Shown here piece by piece: positions 47,322 to 58,694 of a stretch of DNA of 64,000 nt (position 1 is the stretch's first letter; every line of letters starts with the position of its first letter). The stretch is from Golubevia sp. BC0850 (Eukaryota > Basidiomycota > Exobasidiomycetes > Golubeviales > Golubeviaceae), in assembly GCA_012976225.1 (NCBI GenBank), contig JAAVVG010000036.1:57439-121438 (forward strand), read 5' to 3'. A program made the translations under genes and the position numbers. Under the pieces are notes generated by a model. It was not told the DNA's origin. It saw only the letters and a list, made by a program, of their open reading frames with translations, and did not search any database.

Positions 47322-48777
47322 ATGATCGATCTTAAAGCTGCTGGTTTCTGGGTTCCCAAATCGACATTCGATCCCGCAAGAGATATACCAGATCTGACCG
47401 GTAAAGTGATCATCGTAACAGGTGCCAACGTGAGTAGAACGAGGTGGAGGTTTTACCCCTATCCTTCCTCTAATTCATCTAAATATCTCTCGTCCCCTTC
47501 GCTCTGATTTCTCTATCTCTTATTCTCTACTGTTTACTTTCATCTCGCTCCCTTCAATAGACTGGAATCGGGAAGGAGACCGCTAGAGTCTTGCTATCGA
47601 AAGGCGCCAAGGTGTACGCCGCCTGTAGATCTGAAGAGAAGGCAAACCAAGCAATCAACGATCTCAAGCAAAAAACTGGGAAAAATGACATTCAGTGAGT
47701 AAGGAAAGAATGAACCAAACGTCAAGCGAAAGCGTTATCTGACGAACCTCCTTTTCCTCGGACAGTTTCCTCAAGTTGGACCTTGGTAGCGTCAAAACTT
47801 CTGCTGCAGCTGCAGACGAGTTCCTCAAGCTTGAAAGTAAACTTGACATTTTGGTGAGTTCCTTTCTCGGCCATCTAGCTACTCAATTAGCTCCTTTCTA
47901 GTGTCTTCTACTGAGTTTGATCTTCGCTTCTCACTTCAGATAAATTCCGCTGGTGTGATGTTCCCACCAAATGGCAGCAAGAATGACGATGGATTGGAGA
48001 TGCAGTTTGGAACCAACGTCGTCTCCCCTTTCGCTTTCAGCGAGAAGCTCTTCCCGCTCCTTCGCGAAACTGCAAAGAAGTCGTCTCCAGGAAGCGTTCG
48101 TGTCGTCTGGGTATCTTCTTCTGGTCACTATATCTTTGCTAAGAAGGACGGAATCAACTTCGACTCGATCAACAAAGACGTCAAGCTAGTCGGAAACCAG
48201 TGCCACTATGGACAGAGGTGGGTGAAGAGGCAGGAGAAGGGGGGAAAGGAGGGTAGACAGAGAAGGGGGAAAGAAAGAAATTGAAGGACGTTGTCTTTGA
48301 GCAGAGCTGACCTGTTGAGCTTTCGTTCTACAATCTTCTCTCTTTGGAACAGTAAGCTCGCCAACATTCAGATGTCAAATTGGGCAGCAGAAGAACTCAA
48401 AGAGGATGGAGTCGTATCTCTGTCTCTACATCCGGGAAACATCGCTTCAGATCTCACTCGTCACTATGGGTTTGCTAGTAGAATTATGGTAAGTGTTAGA
48501 GAAGAATTTTCTAGCCCAAAAGGTTCTTTCTCCAAATAATTGATAACTTCTCTCTATCTCCTTTCATCAGAAATTGATGCTCTACCCACTTTCGAAGGGA
48601 GCTTTGACGCAGCTCTACTGTGCCGCTTCACCAGAAATCACTATCTCTGACACTGGCTCTTATTGGGTGCCATGGGCAAGACGCCATCCACCTTCTCATC
48701 CCCATGCAATCGATCCAAAGGCCATCGAAGCTACCATGGAATTCTGTAGATCTCAAGTTTCTACCTTTTCCAAGTGA
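47322..48777 (+). CDS. Short-chain dehydrogenase/reductase
   Basis: Six exons (47322-47429, 47561-47694, 47766-47853, 47940-48217, 48353-48488, 48571-48777) give 316 residues. Classical SDR motifs are complete: T-G-A-N-T-G-I-G (cofactor loop, split by intron 1), D-L-G-S, I-N-S-A-G-V-M, S-S-S-G-H and the catalytic Y-G-Q-S-K. The Arg after the A-C sequence of strand 2 (Y-A-A-C-R-S) favours NADP(H). The layout is like retinol-dehydrogenase and WW-oxidoreductase type SDRs and the many related fungal enzymes. No substrate can be assigned. The donor of intron 4 is GTGGGT. Confidence 0.9.
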
Positions 48778-48942
48778 AGAGATTGTTTGTCAGCTCTGGC
48801 CTATGGCTTGGTTCCATTTTTGTCTTTAAAACATAATTTCTAATTTTGTTTTGAACTTTTGAGTTTCGGTGCGAGAAGAACTCTTTCATTGAGAAATCTG
48901 CGATGAGATCTGAAATCGGTTCCCTCGGAACATCCAAATAAT

Positions 48943-49927
48943 TCAGAAACAGCAGTAAGCAAAAAACAAATAAATAGCTGAGCTACAAAACACTGCCATC
49001 CTCTGATGAGCTCTCTTGCTCCAAATTCTGATCCCCTCCCTGATTCTCTCCACACTTCTGTCATTCCATTCGACCCTGTCTGAGAATTTTTCATCCTCTG
49101 AAATCACTTTCAAAAGTTTATTGAAGACGTTTGAATCTTTCATTCTCCTTTCACCAGCAGTTGGATATGGATCCTTTTGTCTGATTTGTCTTGAAGTTTG
49201 AGCTTGATCTTGAAGAGATCGAAGCAAAGGAATCGCAGTCTTGAGCCCAAGATGCAAAAGTCCTTTACCGATATACTGATGAAGAGAAAGAGAAAGTTAG
49301 TAAGAACTGTTTGAGAAAGGAGTTAAGGTTGTTGTGACTCACATCTTGGCCAACAACTAAACCCAAAACTCTTTGTTTTTCACTGGTGACCCAACCTTCC
49401 AAATCAGGTAGCATCCAACGGTTGATAACACAGTGGTTGCTCTTGTAAGAACGAACAAACAGATCATTAGGCTCAGATAGGGACAATAAATCAGAATCAG
49501 AAGGGATAATGCAATTAATGCTACGACCTTTGTTTTGAGCTCTGAGGCAGTCGGCTCTTCTGGCGATTGATAGATCTGCTTCATCTTGACAAAGTACGTG
49601 TCTGCGTAAGTTCAAATGGGAGTTAGAGAACAATCTTTAGATGATGAAAAATAGGGAGTAGGTAGCTAGTCAGACTCGCAATCCAGCATCGACTCACCTT
49701 ATCTTCGTGGCAGATGTGTCGAACTTCATACCACTTAGATCCTTCTCGACAAAAGTCGAATGGTCTCTACCATCGAAGGCCTCAGCCCAAGAGCCAGCAT
49801 CATAAGATAATGGATTACCGATCACGGCTTCAACTTTCTTCTCGAATTTCGTGATCAACTTGAATGGCAAGGTACCTTGCTCATTCAAGTAGTCTCGTAA
49901 TTGATCCAAGATGTCTTCAGCTATCAT
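48943..49927 (-). CDS. Unrecognised protein with hydrophobic C terminus
   Basis: Three exons (49927-49698, 49601-49343, 49275-48943) join in phase and give 273 residues; I know no family for it. It opens with an amphipathic stretch (I-L-D-Q-L-R-D-Y-L). The centre is globular, with C-I-I-P-S-D-S-D-L-L, W-M-L-P-D-L-E-G-W and R-V-L-G-L-V-V-G-Q-D. A basic region follows. The last 18 residues are hydrophobic and Cys/Tyr/Phe-rich, which would fit a tail anchor. Another open segment with a signal-like start lies upstream (50240-50058) and ends at a good donor, but it does not join this frame with any visible acceptor. Confidence 0.55.
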
Positions 49928-50965
49928 AGCCTTGCTTCTTTATATTTCTTCTCTCTCGTTATGTACTTGAGCTTTGGCAGGCGGAGAAGCTGATATAGGA
50001 GAAGTCGAGATCAGCATTCAGAAGTCTCAGGTCTAACAAGCTCAACAAATGGTAACTCACATCCATCCTTTTTGTCCCGGTAGCATTCGATGGCAAATTA
50101 GATACCACCTGGGAATTGCTGTTGATAGTCTCGGAGAAAGGCATCCAATTCTCTTCTGACCCAATTTTCGAACTGTCTTCTGGCAGCTTTGCTTGCTCGC
50201 TCTCTGCTTCTTGACCACACACTACGAGCGCCAGGAACACCGTATTTATAATTGAACTTGATTGCTTTCAGCCGCAAAGGTTAGAAGACAGCATAGGCGT
50301 CTATGAGAAATCTGACTGTTTGAGTGGTTGCGAGAACGAACGAACGAAGCATCGAGGGAAAGAATTGAAGGTCAATCTGGGAAACGAACGACGAGCGAAG
50401 GCAGCCTGGACGGAATACATTTTTTGATGAGAGATTACCGGAAACAAGGTCCACTTATGACTAGAGATGTTTCCTGGAGCTTCAGATCGAGCTTGAATGA
50501 GAGCGGCGGACAAGTTGTCTTTGGATGGTAGGATCACATCTCTTGCGCCTGGCCTAGCCACTTAGATGTTTCCTAGATGCTGAAATACTTCGGGAACTCC
50601 CATTGTTCGAGACAGGCAAGAGTGAGAAGAATGGGAAGAAGAAGATGTCTGTCTTTGGGTCTCTTCGGACACTTCGTAGTTCGATCAGCCATCGCACACC
50701 CGCTGTCGTCTTCCGACATCGCCTCTGCTTTCCTCCGAGAAAAAGAAGTAAGTGAGTTCTTACCGTGTGCTGCCACATCCAAACAGAAGAACAGAAGTGA
50801 ATGAGAGCAAAACTCTCTGGAATTTGAAACTTTCTCATCGAAAAGCAATCTCTCTCAGTCTCGGGCTTCAAGCGACACTCTATACATGAAACCGGGTTGG
50901 AAGAATCATCATTCAAGATTTCGAGAAAGGTAAAACACTGAACAAATTCTGACCTCTCTTCCCAA
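49928..50965. other. About 1 kb without a confident gene
   Basis: This contains short minus-strand frames (50240-49959, 50561-50301 and 51024-50554) with no recognised motif. The last overlaps the end of DMC1 and is probably chance. Confidence 0.45.
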
Positions 50966-52736
50966 TCAAGCCACGTCTTCGACTCCACCCTCGCTGATTC
51001 TGTAGGTTCCTTCAGCCTCAGCAACGTCTGGACTGTCTCTGAAGAAGTTTGAGAAGAAGATCAGGAATTACCTTTGTCAGTCAAGAAAACTTCAGAGTTA
51101 GAGTGAAGCGATCCAAAAAACTCACACTACTTTTCCAACTCTTTCGTCTCCGCGACCCTTTCTGAGGTAGAGACGAGTGGTAGAAGCATGAGCTAAGACG
51201 TGTCCACCAAGAGGCTGTGGAGTGAAAGAGAGGCAAAACGAAGGTCAGCGATCTAGGATAGCTTCGCTTCATCTTTTCAGAAGTCGACTTCCAACCCGCC
51301 CATCTCACCTTCTTCTCGGCGGCAGCGAAAGCCATCCCTCCACCTGGGTCACTTTGGACTTGGTTGACCAGAAGAACAGCAACATGAAACTCCTCAGCGA
51401 TACGAGTGAGACGACTCAGCATCTGGTTCAGGCGCTGTTGACGTTCACTCAGCTCCCCTCTTCCAGAGTAGTCGGTTCTGAACAGAGCCATGATCGAGTC
51501 GACGATCAGAAGTCTGTAGCAACCTTCTTCGGCGAATTTGGCTGCTAGGAGAGTGATGAGGTCCATTTGATGATCCGAGTTGAGAGCTCTTCCCACTACG
51601 ATGTTGGACAGGGTTGCGTCTTCGTCCAATCCGAAACGACGAGCGATGGAACGGATGCGTTCTGGGCGAAAGGTTCCCTCGGTGTCGACCCACGCTACCT
51701 TTCCGTTGGCTCCTCCTAGCTCTTGAGGAAGCTGACAGGTGACGGCGGTGGTGGAGCAGATCTGAGTCTTTCCAGTTCTGAATTCTGAAGGCGGGCGAGA
51801 GAGGGGTTGCGAGTCAGCGATACTCTAGTTCGAATCCTTTCTCACTCCGTCACTCACCACCATAGACCTCGGAGATACTGGAGGTAGAGAATCCGCCTCC
51901 GAGAACAGAGTCCAGAGACTTGGATCCAGTCGAGATGAAGATGGTCTTCTCTCTTTGACGACCTGGTTCGATTTGGATGAGATGGGAGAGGTTGGTCAGA
52001 AGAGAGTGACTCGATGAGGTTAGGAAACTAAACCTACTGATTTCAATTCCGCTACTGAATCCCGTCTGGATGAGTTTACCAGCTGCATCCTGCCAGAAGA
52101 GGGAAGGTAAGTGGGAGATGAGCACTGGTGAGTCTCATCGACATGTCGAAAGTCGAATGTATGCGTCTCGATTTTCGTCCAAAGCAACTCTTCAACTATC
52201 TCTCACCTTGATCTTCTCGACTTTGATCTCACTCAGTCCTTTGATGCGTCCTAGAGTCTTCTTGGTGGTGCTAGAGACTGCCTGTGACGTTCATCGATTT
52301 GGGAGCGTCAAGATGTTCAGCGATGAAGAAGACACAGAGTCTTCCAACACCTTCAACCCAAGCTCAGCTTTACCTGAACTGTAGCGATCCCATTAGAACG
52401 AAGCTTGGCGATGTCAGCAGCACCAATACCCTGCGAGAATTCGGGATTGGAAGTTGGGTGGTCAGTGGAAAGCTCGGGATGGAGATCAGAACAGCCTTGC
52501 AACTCGCTTGAGCTTGTAGTTCCGAGATGCTGAGAACAGAAGAGATAGATTTGGAAAAAGGTTCAAGGATGTTAGAACAGAAAGGAGAGCCCGCCTGTCT
52601 CTCCGAGTACTCACTCCAGAAAGATGGCTGCGTCTTCTTCGTGATGTGGAGCTTCGTGAGCGACTCCAATTCCGTCTCCTGCACTTGAAAGAGCCATGGA
52701 TGGAGCTCTAGATGCCTGCGTGCCAGTACGAGACAT
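50966..52736 (-). CDS. DMC1: DMC1 meiotic recombinase, left copy (complete)
   Basis: Nine exons (52736-52615, 52529-52508, 52430-52374, 52281-52207, 52089-52038, 51962-51858, 51784-51309, 51214-51126, 51038-50966) give 356 residues. The N-terminal helix-hairpin-helix part reads [12 protein letters not shown] and [12 protein letters not shown]. Walker A is G-E-F-R-T-G-K-T-Q and Walker [38 protein letters not shown] and [12 protein letters not shown] separate it from Rad51. It forms nucleoprotein filaments for meiotic strand exchange. Intron 2 is GC-AG (52431-52507) and exon 2 is only 22 nt. From 51538 outward the sequence matches the inverted copy at 62.8 kb. Confidence 0.95.
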
Positions 52737-52815
52737 GCTTGAAGGATGGAGGTGTCGATGTGTGGTGTCGGATGAAGAGAAGAAAGGTTTCGAGACTTTT
52801 CATTAGGTCTCGCGA
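51538..52815. repeat. Inverted repeat, left arm
   Basis: Position x here pairs with 115538 minus x on the other strand. Four open frames compared across the arms are identical in length and translation. The match stops exactly at 52815/62723, just beyond a C-G-C-G-A motif upstream of DMC1. The outer limit is not visible because the window ends. Confidence 0.92.
52705..52815. repeat. 111-bp direct duplication, first copy
   Basis: Identical to 52826-52936, with only the run of Ns between. It spans the DMC1 start codon and upstream sequence. Confidence 0.95.
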
Positions 52816-52825
52816 NNNNNNNNNN
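52816..52825. other. Assembly gap of 10 Ns
   Basis: Ten N characters placed between two identical 111-bp segments. The length looks like a fixed placeholder, and the overlap is of the size of an assembly k-mer. Confidence 0.97.
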
Positions 52826-52936
52826 GCTCTAGATGCCTGCGTGCCAGTACGAGACATGCTTGAAGGATGGAGGTGTCGATGTGTGGTGTCGGATGAAGAG
52901 AAGAAAGGTTTCGAGACTTTTCATTAGGTCTCGCGA
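52826..52936. repeat. 111-bp direct duplication, second copy
   Basis: Repeats 52705-52815 including the first 38 nt of the DMC1 reading frame on the minus strand, then runs into unique sequence. It carries no complete gene. Confidence 0.95.
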
Positions 52937-53250
52937 ATCTCGAAAAAGAACGCGAGAATTCTCCTTTCTTCTCGCTTCATCAACAGGATCACGATTTCCT
53001 AAGACTTTCAAATTTCAGAAAAAGATTTATGGTGCGGCCAAGCGTGCTTTCTGAATCACAAATTCTATCCTTGCTTAACACAGCTTGATTGAGAAGTACT
53101 TCCCAAGGGGATACTATTTGATGACGCATTCCCGATAGCGGAGTCCACCATCTTTATGTTATGTGAGAGAAACGGGAAAATGAAAGCGGATGCGCAGTTT
53201 GTGACTGAAAAAAGGAACCCTCCGAGCCCCTTCTGTTTCCTTTCTCTCAG

Positions 53251-53730
53251 CGCATCAAAAGGACAGTCATTTTCAAATCTCGTTTTCCACTGTGTCCCCT
53301 TTATCGCCCAACATCAAGCACGGCCTACAACGATTTTGAGGCAGTCGTAATCGCCCTCAAAACGTCTCACAATGGTCGCCAACTCTCAGCTCTGATCGGG
53401 TATCATGACGGTGCTCTCCTTCTGATGGACAATTTCAAGTTCTGGTCAAGTGATTGCCAACTTCACAACCTGTGGAAGCGGGGAAGGGAAGCTGACGTTA
53501 TTCTGTTTTTGGAGCTCTTTGACAGCGCCCAGCAGGCCGAGAAGGCGGTCGACAGCTTAGACAAAACAAAGTGAGTAATGAAATAGACTCAAATTTTCGG
53601 ACGGGAGAATAGGATTGAGGAATGGGTCATTGCGGCAGGCTGTAAAAAACTGGCGACCTGCCGAAAGTTGACAGGCTCATTTTGGCTTCTCTATCTCTTC
53701 AGAGCTCCGGTCAAACATGCTTCTAAGTGA
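53251..53730 (+). CDS. PB1-like family member A, 5' end unresolved
   Basis: Exons 53251-53570 and 53703-53730 join in phase and end K-A-P-V-K-H-A-S-K. The peptide (R-T-V-I-F-K-S-R-F-P, then L-S-A-L-I-G-Y-H-D-G-A-L-L-L-M, and A-D-V-I-L-F-L-E-L-F-D-S-A-Q-Q-A-E) aligns along its whole length with the N terminus of the gene at 61555 and with the broken copy at 62.3-62.6 kb. The basic opening strand, the Y-H-D/E-x-x turn and the closing strand are PB1-like in spacing, but that fold assignment is inference. A start codon is not visible; the segment begins at a good acceptor (CTCTCAG), so a short first exon should lie upstream, or the gene is broken. Confidence 0.5.
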
Positions 53731-54292
53731 AACCAATCAAAATTCCGTATCAGTACTGTTGAACAAGCCAACAAAACGGAAGATGACGACCTGTGGGATG
53801 GGATGTAACAATCACTCTGTGATGATGACGTTTCGCATGTATTTGACTTACAGCAACAAAAGCTTCCTGAGACCTAGGAACGAGAATTCTGTATCAGATT
53901 TAGTGCTTGAAAGACCGATTGAGGAGGTTGCTGAGTCGGCAAGAAAGTGAATGCTGAGGCGCTGAGACGGCTCGTCTTGTCGATGTACTCCTTTCGACAA
54001 CTTCTCTTTCATCTCAATGATCCGATCCAGACTCTGACAGACCAGATGGTTATCAACCATTTTCTATTCTAAGATTGTTACGTGTATCTATATTCTAGTA
54101 TAAATTTTTCTATTTTTGCTTACTAAAGATTTGGGAATTTTGACTAGATTCTAAAAATATTTGCTTGCGAAACGAGTCGATCGAAAAAAAGGAGAGAAAA
54201 CAGGAAAGATCCAAATTAAAGAAGAGAGAGAGAAAGAACTTTCAGAAGAAGAAATCAAAACCAAGAGAGAGAGAGAGAGAGAGAGAGAGCAA
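53731..54292. other. Intergenic, AT-rich
   Basis: This includes an AT-rich segment at about 54060-54160 and a GA tract at about 54265-54288 next to the peroxidase stop. No gene was seen. Confidence 0.5.
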
Positions 54293-56327
54293 CTATAACC
54301 TAGCTCTAGGATTCTTCTCAGCCAAAGGTTTAGCCTCTCCATCCTTTCCAGCTCCTTCACCTTGAGGAGTATCACTCTTCGCAGGAGCGGATTTGTATTC
54401 CGCTTTCGAGTGTTTTCCGTCTCCCTTGTTGTGTTTAGCGATTCCGGATTCATCTCTGTAAACTCCTAGTTCTATGAGTTTGGCGAAGACTGAAGAGAAA
54501 TGTTCGAAGAAGAGATCTTTGTCTTCGGCGTACTGGAGAAGAGGGAGACGAAAGAGAGAGAGAGAGGGGGGGGGCGTTGGTATGAGAACCCTTCGAAAGT
54601 TCAGATCAAAGGAGAGAGAATCGATCGTGAAGCACGAGAGGCAGAGAATGAGCAGGAGATTTGAGTCTGAGACACTGACCTTTTCAACCCAAACTCTGAA
54701 CTCTTTGTCTCCCAATAAAGCATAATCAGTTGGCAACATCATGAGTTTTTCATCTTCTTCATCTGATCCAGGGGCAGTAGCTTCGTATTGGAAGTTTCCA
54801 TCCCACTTCTTTGGCTGCCAATTCAATTTGGTCAACATTTTGAAGTACTGTATCAAAAACGAGAAGAAAATGAGGTCAGTCATCAAAATGTTTCTCTTTG
54901 TCCTTCCCTCCCTTTCTTACTTCCTTTCCCACTTCCCTCCTTACTCTTCTAAAACAACTTCGGCCAATTCTCAAACAACCAAAAAAAAAAAAATCTCTCA
55001 AGATCCGAATCTTTTACTCACCTGGTTACTAAACCTAGCAGGATTACCAGGTACCCAAGGACCCTCGAAACCACTCCTATCGACATGACATCTTCCCAAA
55101 TTATGAGCCCCACTAAGAGCAACGATTTCCTGATCATTGAAGCCCATTCTATAAAAAATATGTCTAAGATGATCGTGTGCTTGAGAAGCATCTGGAAGTC
55201 TACCTCTTGGAGGTAGAAGGGTATCATCTTCGAAATCTGTACGTCCACCTTTCCAGGGGATTGAAGGACCTCCCATGTGTTGGATTGCTACTACTCCTGC
55301 TAGAGTCCAGACTGAGAAGAAGAAGGGAGAGGGGGTTAGTGGGGAAAGGGGAGGGAAGGGAAGGGGAGAGGAGGAAGAGGAAAGGAAAGGGGAGGAAAGG
55401 AGAGGGAATGAGAGACTTACGATCAGCATAAGTAATCCAAGAATGTTCCTTCTTGATGGGCTCTAGGAAAACTCTGGCATGTTGAAGTCCGGCGTCTGAT
55501 AAGAAGAGATGGGAGAAGGTCAGAAAAGATGAAAGAAGATACTAGAAATTTAGTGATAGATAGAAATCGAAACTTACTAGCAGGATCTCCACCTTCCTTC
55601 TCATAACGCATTCCAGCTCCATTAGAACCTCCAGTGTCAGTATCTTTGCAGTAGGTTCCACTGAAAAGAGGGATTTAAGAATCGGAGGGGAATAGGTGAG
55701 TAAGAGGTATGAACAGGGAAGAGAGGTTTGAATTGCCACCCTTTTTGCATGCAGCTTCTTCGGGTAGATTGCTTGCAACATCTCCCCAGAGCTGGTTCAT
55801 CACAGAAGCTACATGATTATTCTCTGAAGACATTGATAGCTCAACTAGCTTCCAAGCGGAAATTCTCAACTGAGTCTTACACCCCAGATTCTCCATCGAT
55901 CTACCCTTCACTCTGAAATCAAGCTTATCAATCTTTCAGATCTCACCACTTGATATTCCTCCCTCAACACAATCTCCGTCTTACCGAGCCCTAAACTCAC
56001 CTAGCATGCCAGGCCAACCTCACTACCCCACCCGATGCACATTTCACCCGATAAGAGGGTAGAGAGAAATGGTGAGAATCATAACTTGCTCTTTTAGAAT
56101 CTTTCACTAGCTACTGAATTCTCCATGTTGGTCGTATACATGACTCACCTAGAACTGGACCAGCAGAACCATCATCATAACCTTTCTGCTTCATAATTGA
56201 GGCGACAGATTTACGGACAGCTTAGAGAACGGGAAAGAAGTAGAGCCTGCTGAGCTTTTTGGAAGGGCACGTAGGACAAGAGCTAAGATTGATGAGACTT
56301 ACCTTCGAAATCGCCTGGTTGAGACAT
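54293..56327 (-). CDS. CCP1: Cytochrome c peroxidase (class I haem peroxidase)
   Basis: Eight exons (56327-56303, 56220-56149, 56022-56001, 55660-55578, 55495-55421, 55311-55022, 54847-54680, 54532-54293) give 324 residues. The distal site V-R-L-A-W-H-A-S-G-T-Y has Arg, Trp and His, and its core lies on a 22-nt exon. [25 protein letters not shown], the proximal His in [11 protein letters not shown], and F-E-G-P-W with the proximal Trp follow. Class I enzymes reduce H2O2 with cytochrome c or ascorbate. There is no mitochondrial presequence (start M-S-Q-P-G-D-F-E). A 55-residue Lys/Gly/Ala-rich C-terminal tail is extra, as in several fungal CCP2-type proteins. Confidence 0.92.
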
Positions 56328-56588
56328 TGTTTGTTATTAGTTTTTAGAGTAATTGAAATTAAGGAGAGGATTTGTTGGAGTATTGAAGAAAGAGGAAAAC
56401 TTGGGATTAGTCAGAGTGTGATAGGTGAACAGTGCCGGGTTGAACCGGAGGCGTTTCTCTGGCGTCCGCTAAAAAACGCGAAATTGGTATTGCCTCTTCT
56501 AGGGTTTCTGGAAGTTTCTTGATGTTGGCAAGACTATTGTATGTCCTCAATCCGAAGATTAGCCCAAACTACGAATCACTTAAAGAAC
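56328..56588. promoter_or_regulatory. Divergent promoter region
   Basis: 261 nt between the peroxidase and pyrophosphatase start codons. No specific element was recognised. Confidence 0.35.
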
Positions 56589-58694
56589 ATGGCAGAATTC
56601 AAAACCAGAGTTGTAGGAGCACCAAACACTTTGGGTGAGTAACAATCAGTAGAACTTTTAAGGAGAAGGGGTTCCTGAGAAGGGGCTGGCTGCTGTGGGT
56701 AGTTATGATTATCATCCTCATCAAGTTCTCAACTTGGTCCTACCCTCTTCTTTTGATTACTTGTCTCGATTCTGAACCAATTCTCTCACCTGTCTAACAC
56801 TGTTTCTATCCTCGCTGCCTCGTTTCTGCCTCGCTCGCTCCTTGTCAATCTTGCACCTTCTCTTTCCCTCCACCCACTTTCTTCCTCCCTTTCCCTTTCC
56901 CTTTCCCTTTGACCTTCAGAGCACCGAGTCTTCATCGAATCCACTCGTACAGGACTTCCAGCTTCACCTTTCCATGACATTCCACTTTTCGCAGATGAGT
57001 CAAAACAAATCTTAAACATGGTAGTAGAAGTTCCACGTTGGACCAATGCCAAAATGGAAATTTCAAAGGAAGAATCTTTCAATCCAATCAAGCAAGACAT
57101 CAAAAAAGGAAAGTTACGTTTTGTTAGAAATTGTTTCCCACATCATGGTTACATTTGGAATTATGGTGCTTTCCCTCAAACTTGGGAAGATCCAAACCAT
57201 ACTCACCCTGACACTAAAGCTAAAGGTGATAACGATCCATTAGATGTTTGTGAAATTGGTGAACAAGTTGGTTACGTTGGTCAGATTAAACAGGTTAAGG
57301 TTTTGGGTGTTATGGCTTTGTTGGATGAAGGTCAGTTTTGAACAACGTTTCTTTGAGAAGAGCTGGTCCTTCCTCTTTCCTTCCTTCCTCTCGACTCCAC
57401 CTTCCCTCTCATTCTCCTTCACTCTGTCCTCTGACTCTTCCACCTCTTTCTCCTCTTGTTCTCTCTTCTCTCTTCTCGCTTCCCCCTTTCCCCTTTCCCC
57501 TTCTCTCGTCCCCTTTCCTCATCTGTCCTCCCCTTCTATCTCCCCGCCCCCCTCTCTTCGTTCTTCCTCAATAGGTGAAACCGACTGGAAAGTCATCGTA
57601 GTAGACGTCAACGACCCACTAGCTTCAAAGCTCAACGACATTGAAGACGTAGAGAGACACCTACCAGGTCTCGTAAGAGCCACTAACGAATGGTTCAGAA
57701 TCTACAAGATCCCAGATGGAAAACCTGAGAACCAATTTGCTTTCAGTGGAGAGGCTAAGAACAGAGTGAGTGAGGAGAGGAGAGTAGGGGGATTGGGGTA
57801 GAAGGGGAAGGGAGATTGGGAGAGGGGGCGATAAGGGGAAGGGAATGGGAGATGGGGAAAGGGGAAAGTAGAGGTTCGAAGGGTGATAGAAATGAGAATG
57901 CGGAGGGGGCTTGCAAGGAGTGTTGGGAGAATAGAGCATTAGGAGAGAGTGATTAGGATTTAGAATGCGAACTTGGAGCTTCTTTCGAGGTTTCGAGGGA
58001 TTTGGATCGAGATTCATTTCGAAGAAGTAGGATCGGCTCAAGGAATCTCTTTGTCTCTTCGAAAGCCCTGCAAGAGCTTAACACCTAACTGACTTTTTCC
58101 CTATCTTTCCCCTCTGACCTCTCCACTTTCTCCAAAACCTCTACTTATAGAAATACGCCACGTGAGTATCAACGAACAACGAGTCGAAAAGGCAGCTTCT
58201 CCTAATTTACATCGCTCTAATGTTTTTTCTCGCCTTGCTCCTTTGCTTCTTCTTCATTTCAGTGAGGTAGTTCACGAAACGCACGAAGCATGGAAACGTC
58301 TAGTTAACGGAGAAACTGCTCCAGGTGATGTTTCAATCGCTAACTCCAGCGTTCAAGGATCTAAAGGAATTGCTGGGGTGAGTTCTTCCTTTGTCTTTTT
58401 GTTTGGTTTCTCTCTTTGAAAGATGGATCGCGAAGACTTACAACTTTCCAGGAGTTTTGTTACTGATGTTCCCTTTCCCTTTCCCCTCCTTTTTGAAATC
58501 TCTTCCATTTCTCTCGTTCTCGACTCCTCCTCCCCTATTTTTCGCTGTCTACTCTTACTCCACTCGCAAATCTCAATCTCAATTAGCCAAAGGACCAAGC
58601 TATCACTTCAGTCCCAGCTGCAAGCCCTCAACCAGCTGCTCCAATCGACCCTTCCATCTCCAAATGGTTCTTCATCTCCTCTTCTTCCTTTTAA
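56589..58694 (+). CDS. IPP1: Inorganic pyrophosphatase, family I
   Basis: Six exons (56589-56634, 56920-57330, 57575-57765, 58151-58161, 58263-58377, 58587-58694) give 293 residues. The family I signature D-N-D-P-L-D-V is present, with [50 protein letters not shown] and [13 protein letters not shown]. Exon 4 is only 11 nt (K-Y-A plus two bases), flanked by canonical splice sites, and restores the family's K-Y-A-x-E sequence. The enzyme hydrolyses pyrophosphate with Mg2+ in the cytosol. The C terminus (S-K-W-F-F-I) matches fungal and animal homologues. Confidence 0.95.

Noticed and set aside
50554-51024. 156-codon minus-strand frame next to DMC1
   Set aside because: It overlaps the true last DMC1 exon in another frame and has no recognisable domain.
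52712-52927. Open frame running across the N gap
   Set aside because: It is produced by the duplicated 111-bp segments and the placeholder Ns.
54265-54288. GA tract near the peroxidase stop as a regulatory element
   Set aside because: Simple repeats occur at several places in the window (10.4, 37.3, 45.1 and 54.3 kb) without a consistent position relative to genes.
55675-55911. 78-codon minus-strand frame between peroxidase exons
   Set aside because: It lies in a long intron; using it would break the conserved H-A-S-G-T-Y junction.
57338-57574. Pyrimidine-rich frame of Pro, Ser and Leu
   Set aside because: It is the polypyrimidine-rich intron of the pyrophosphatase gene, not coding.
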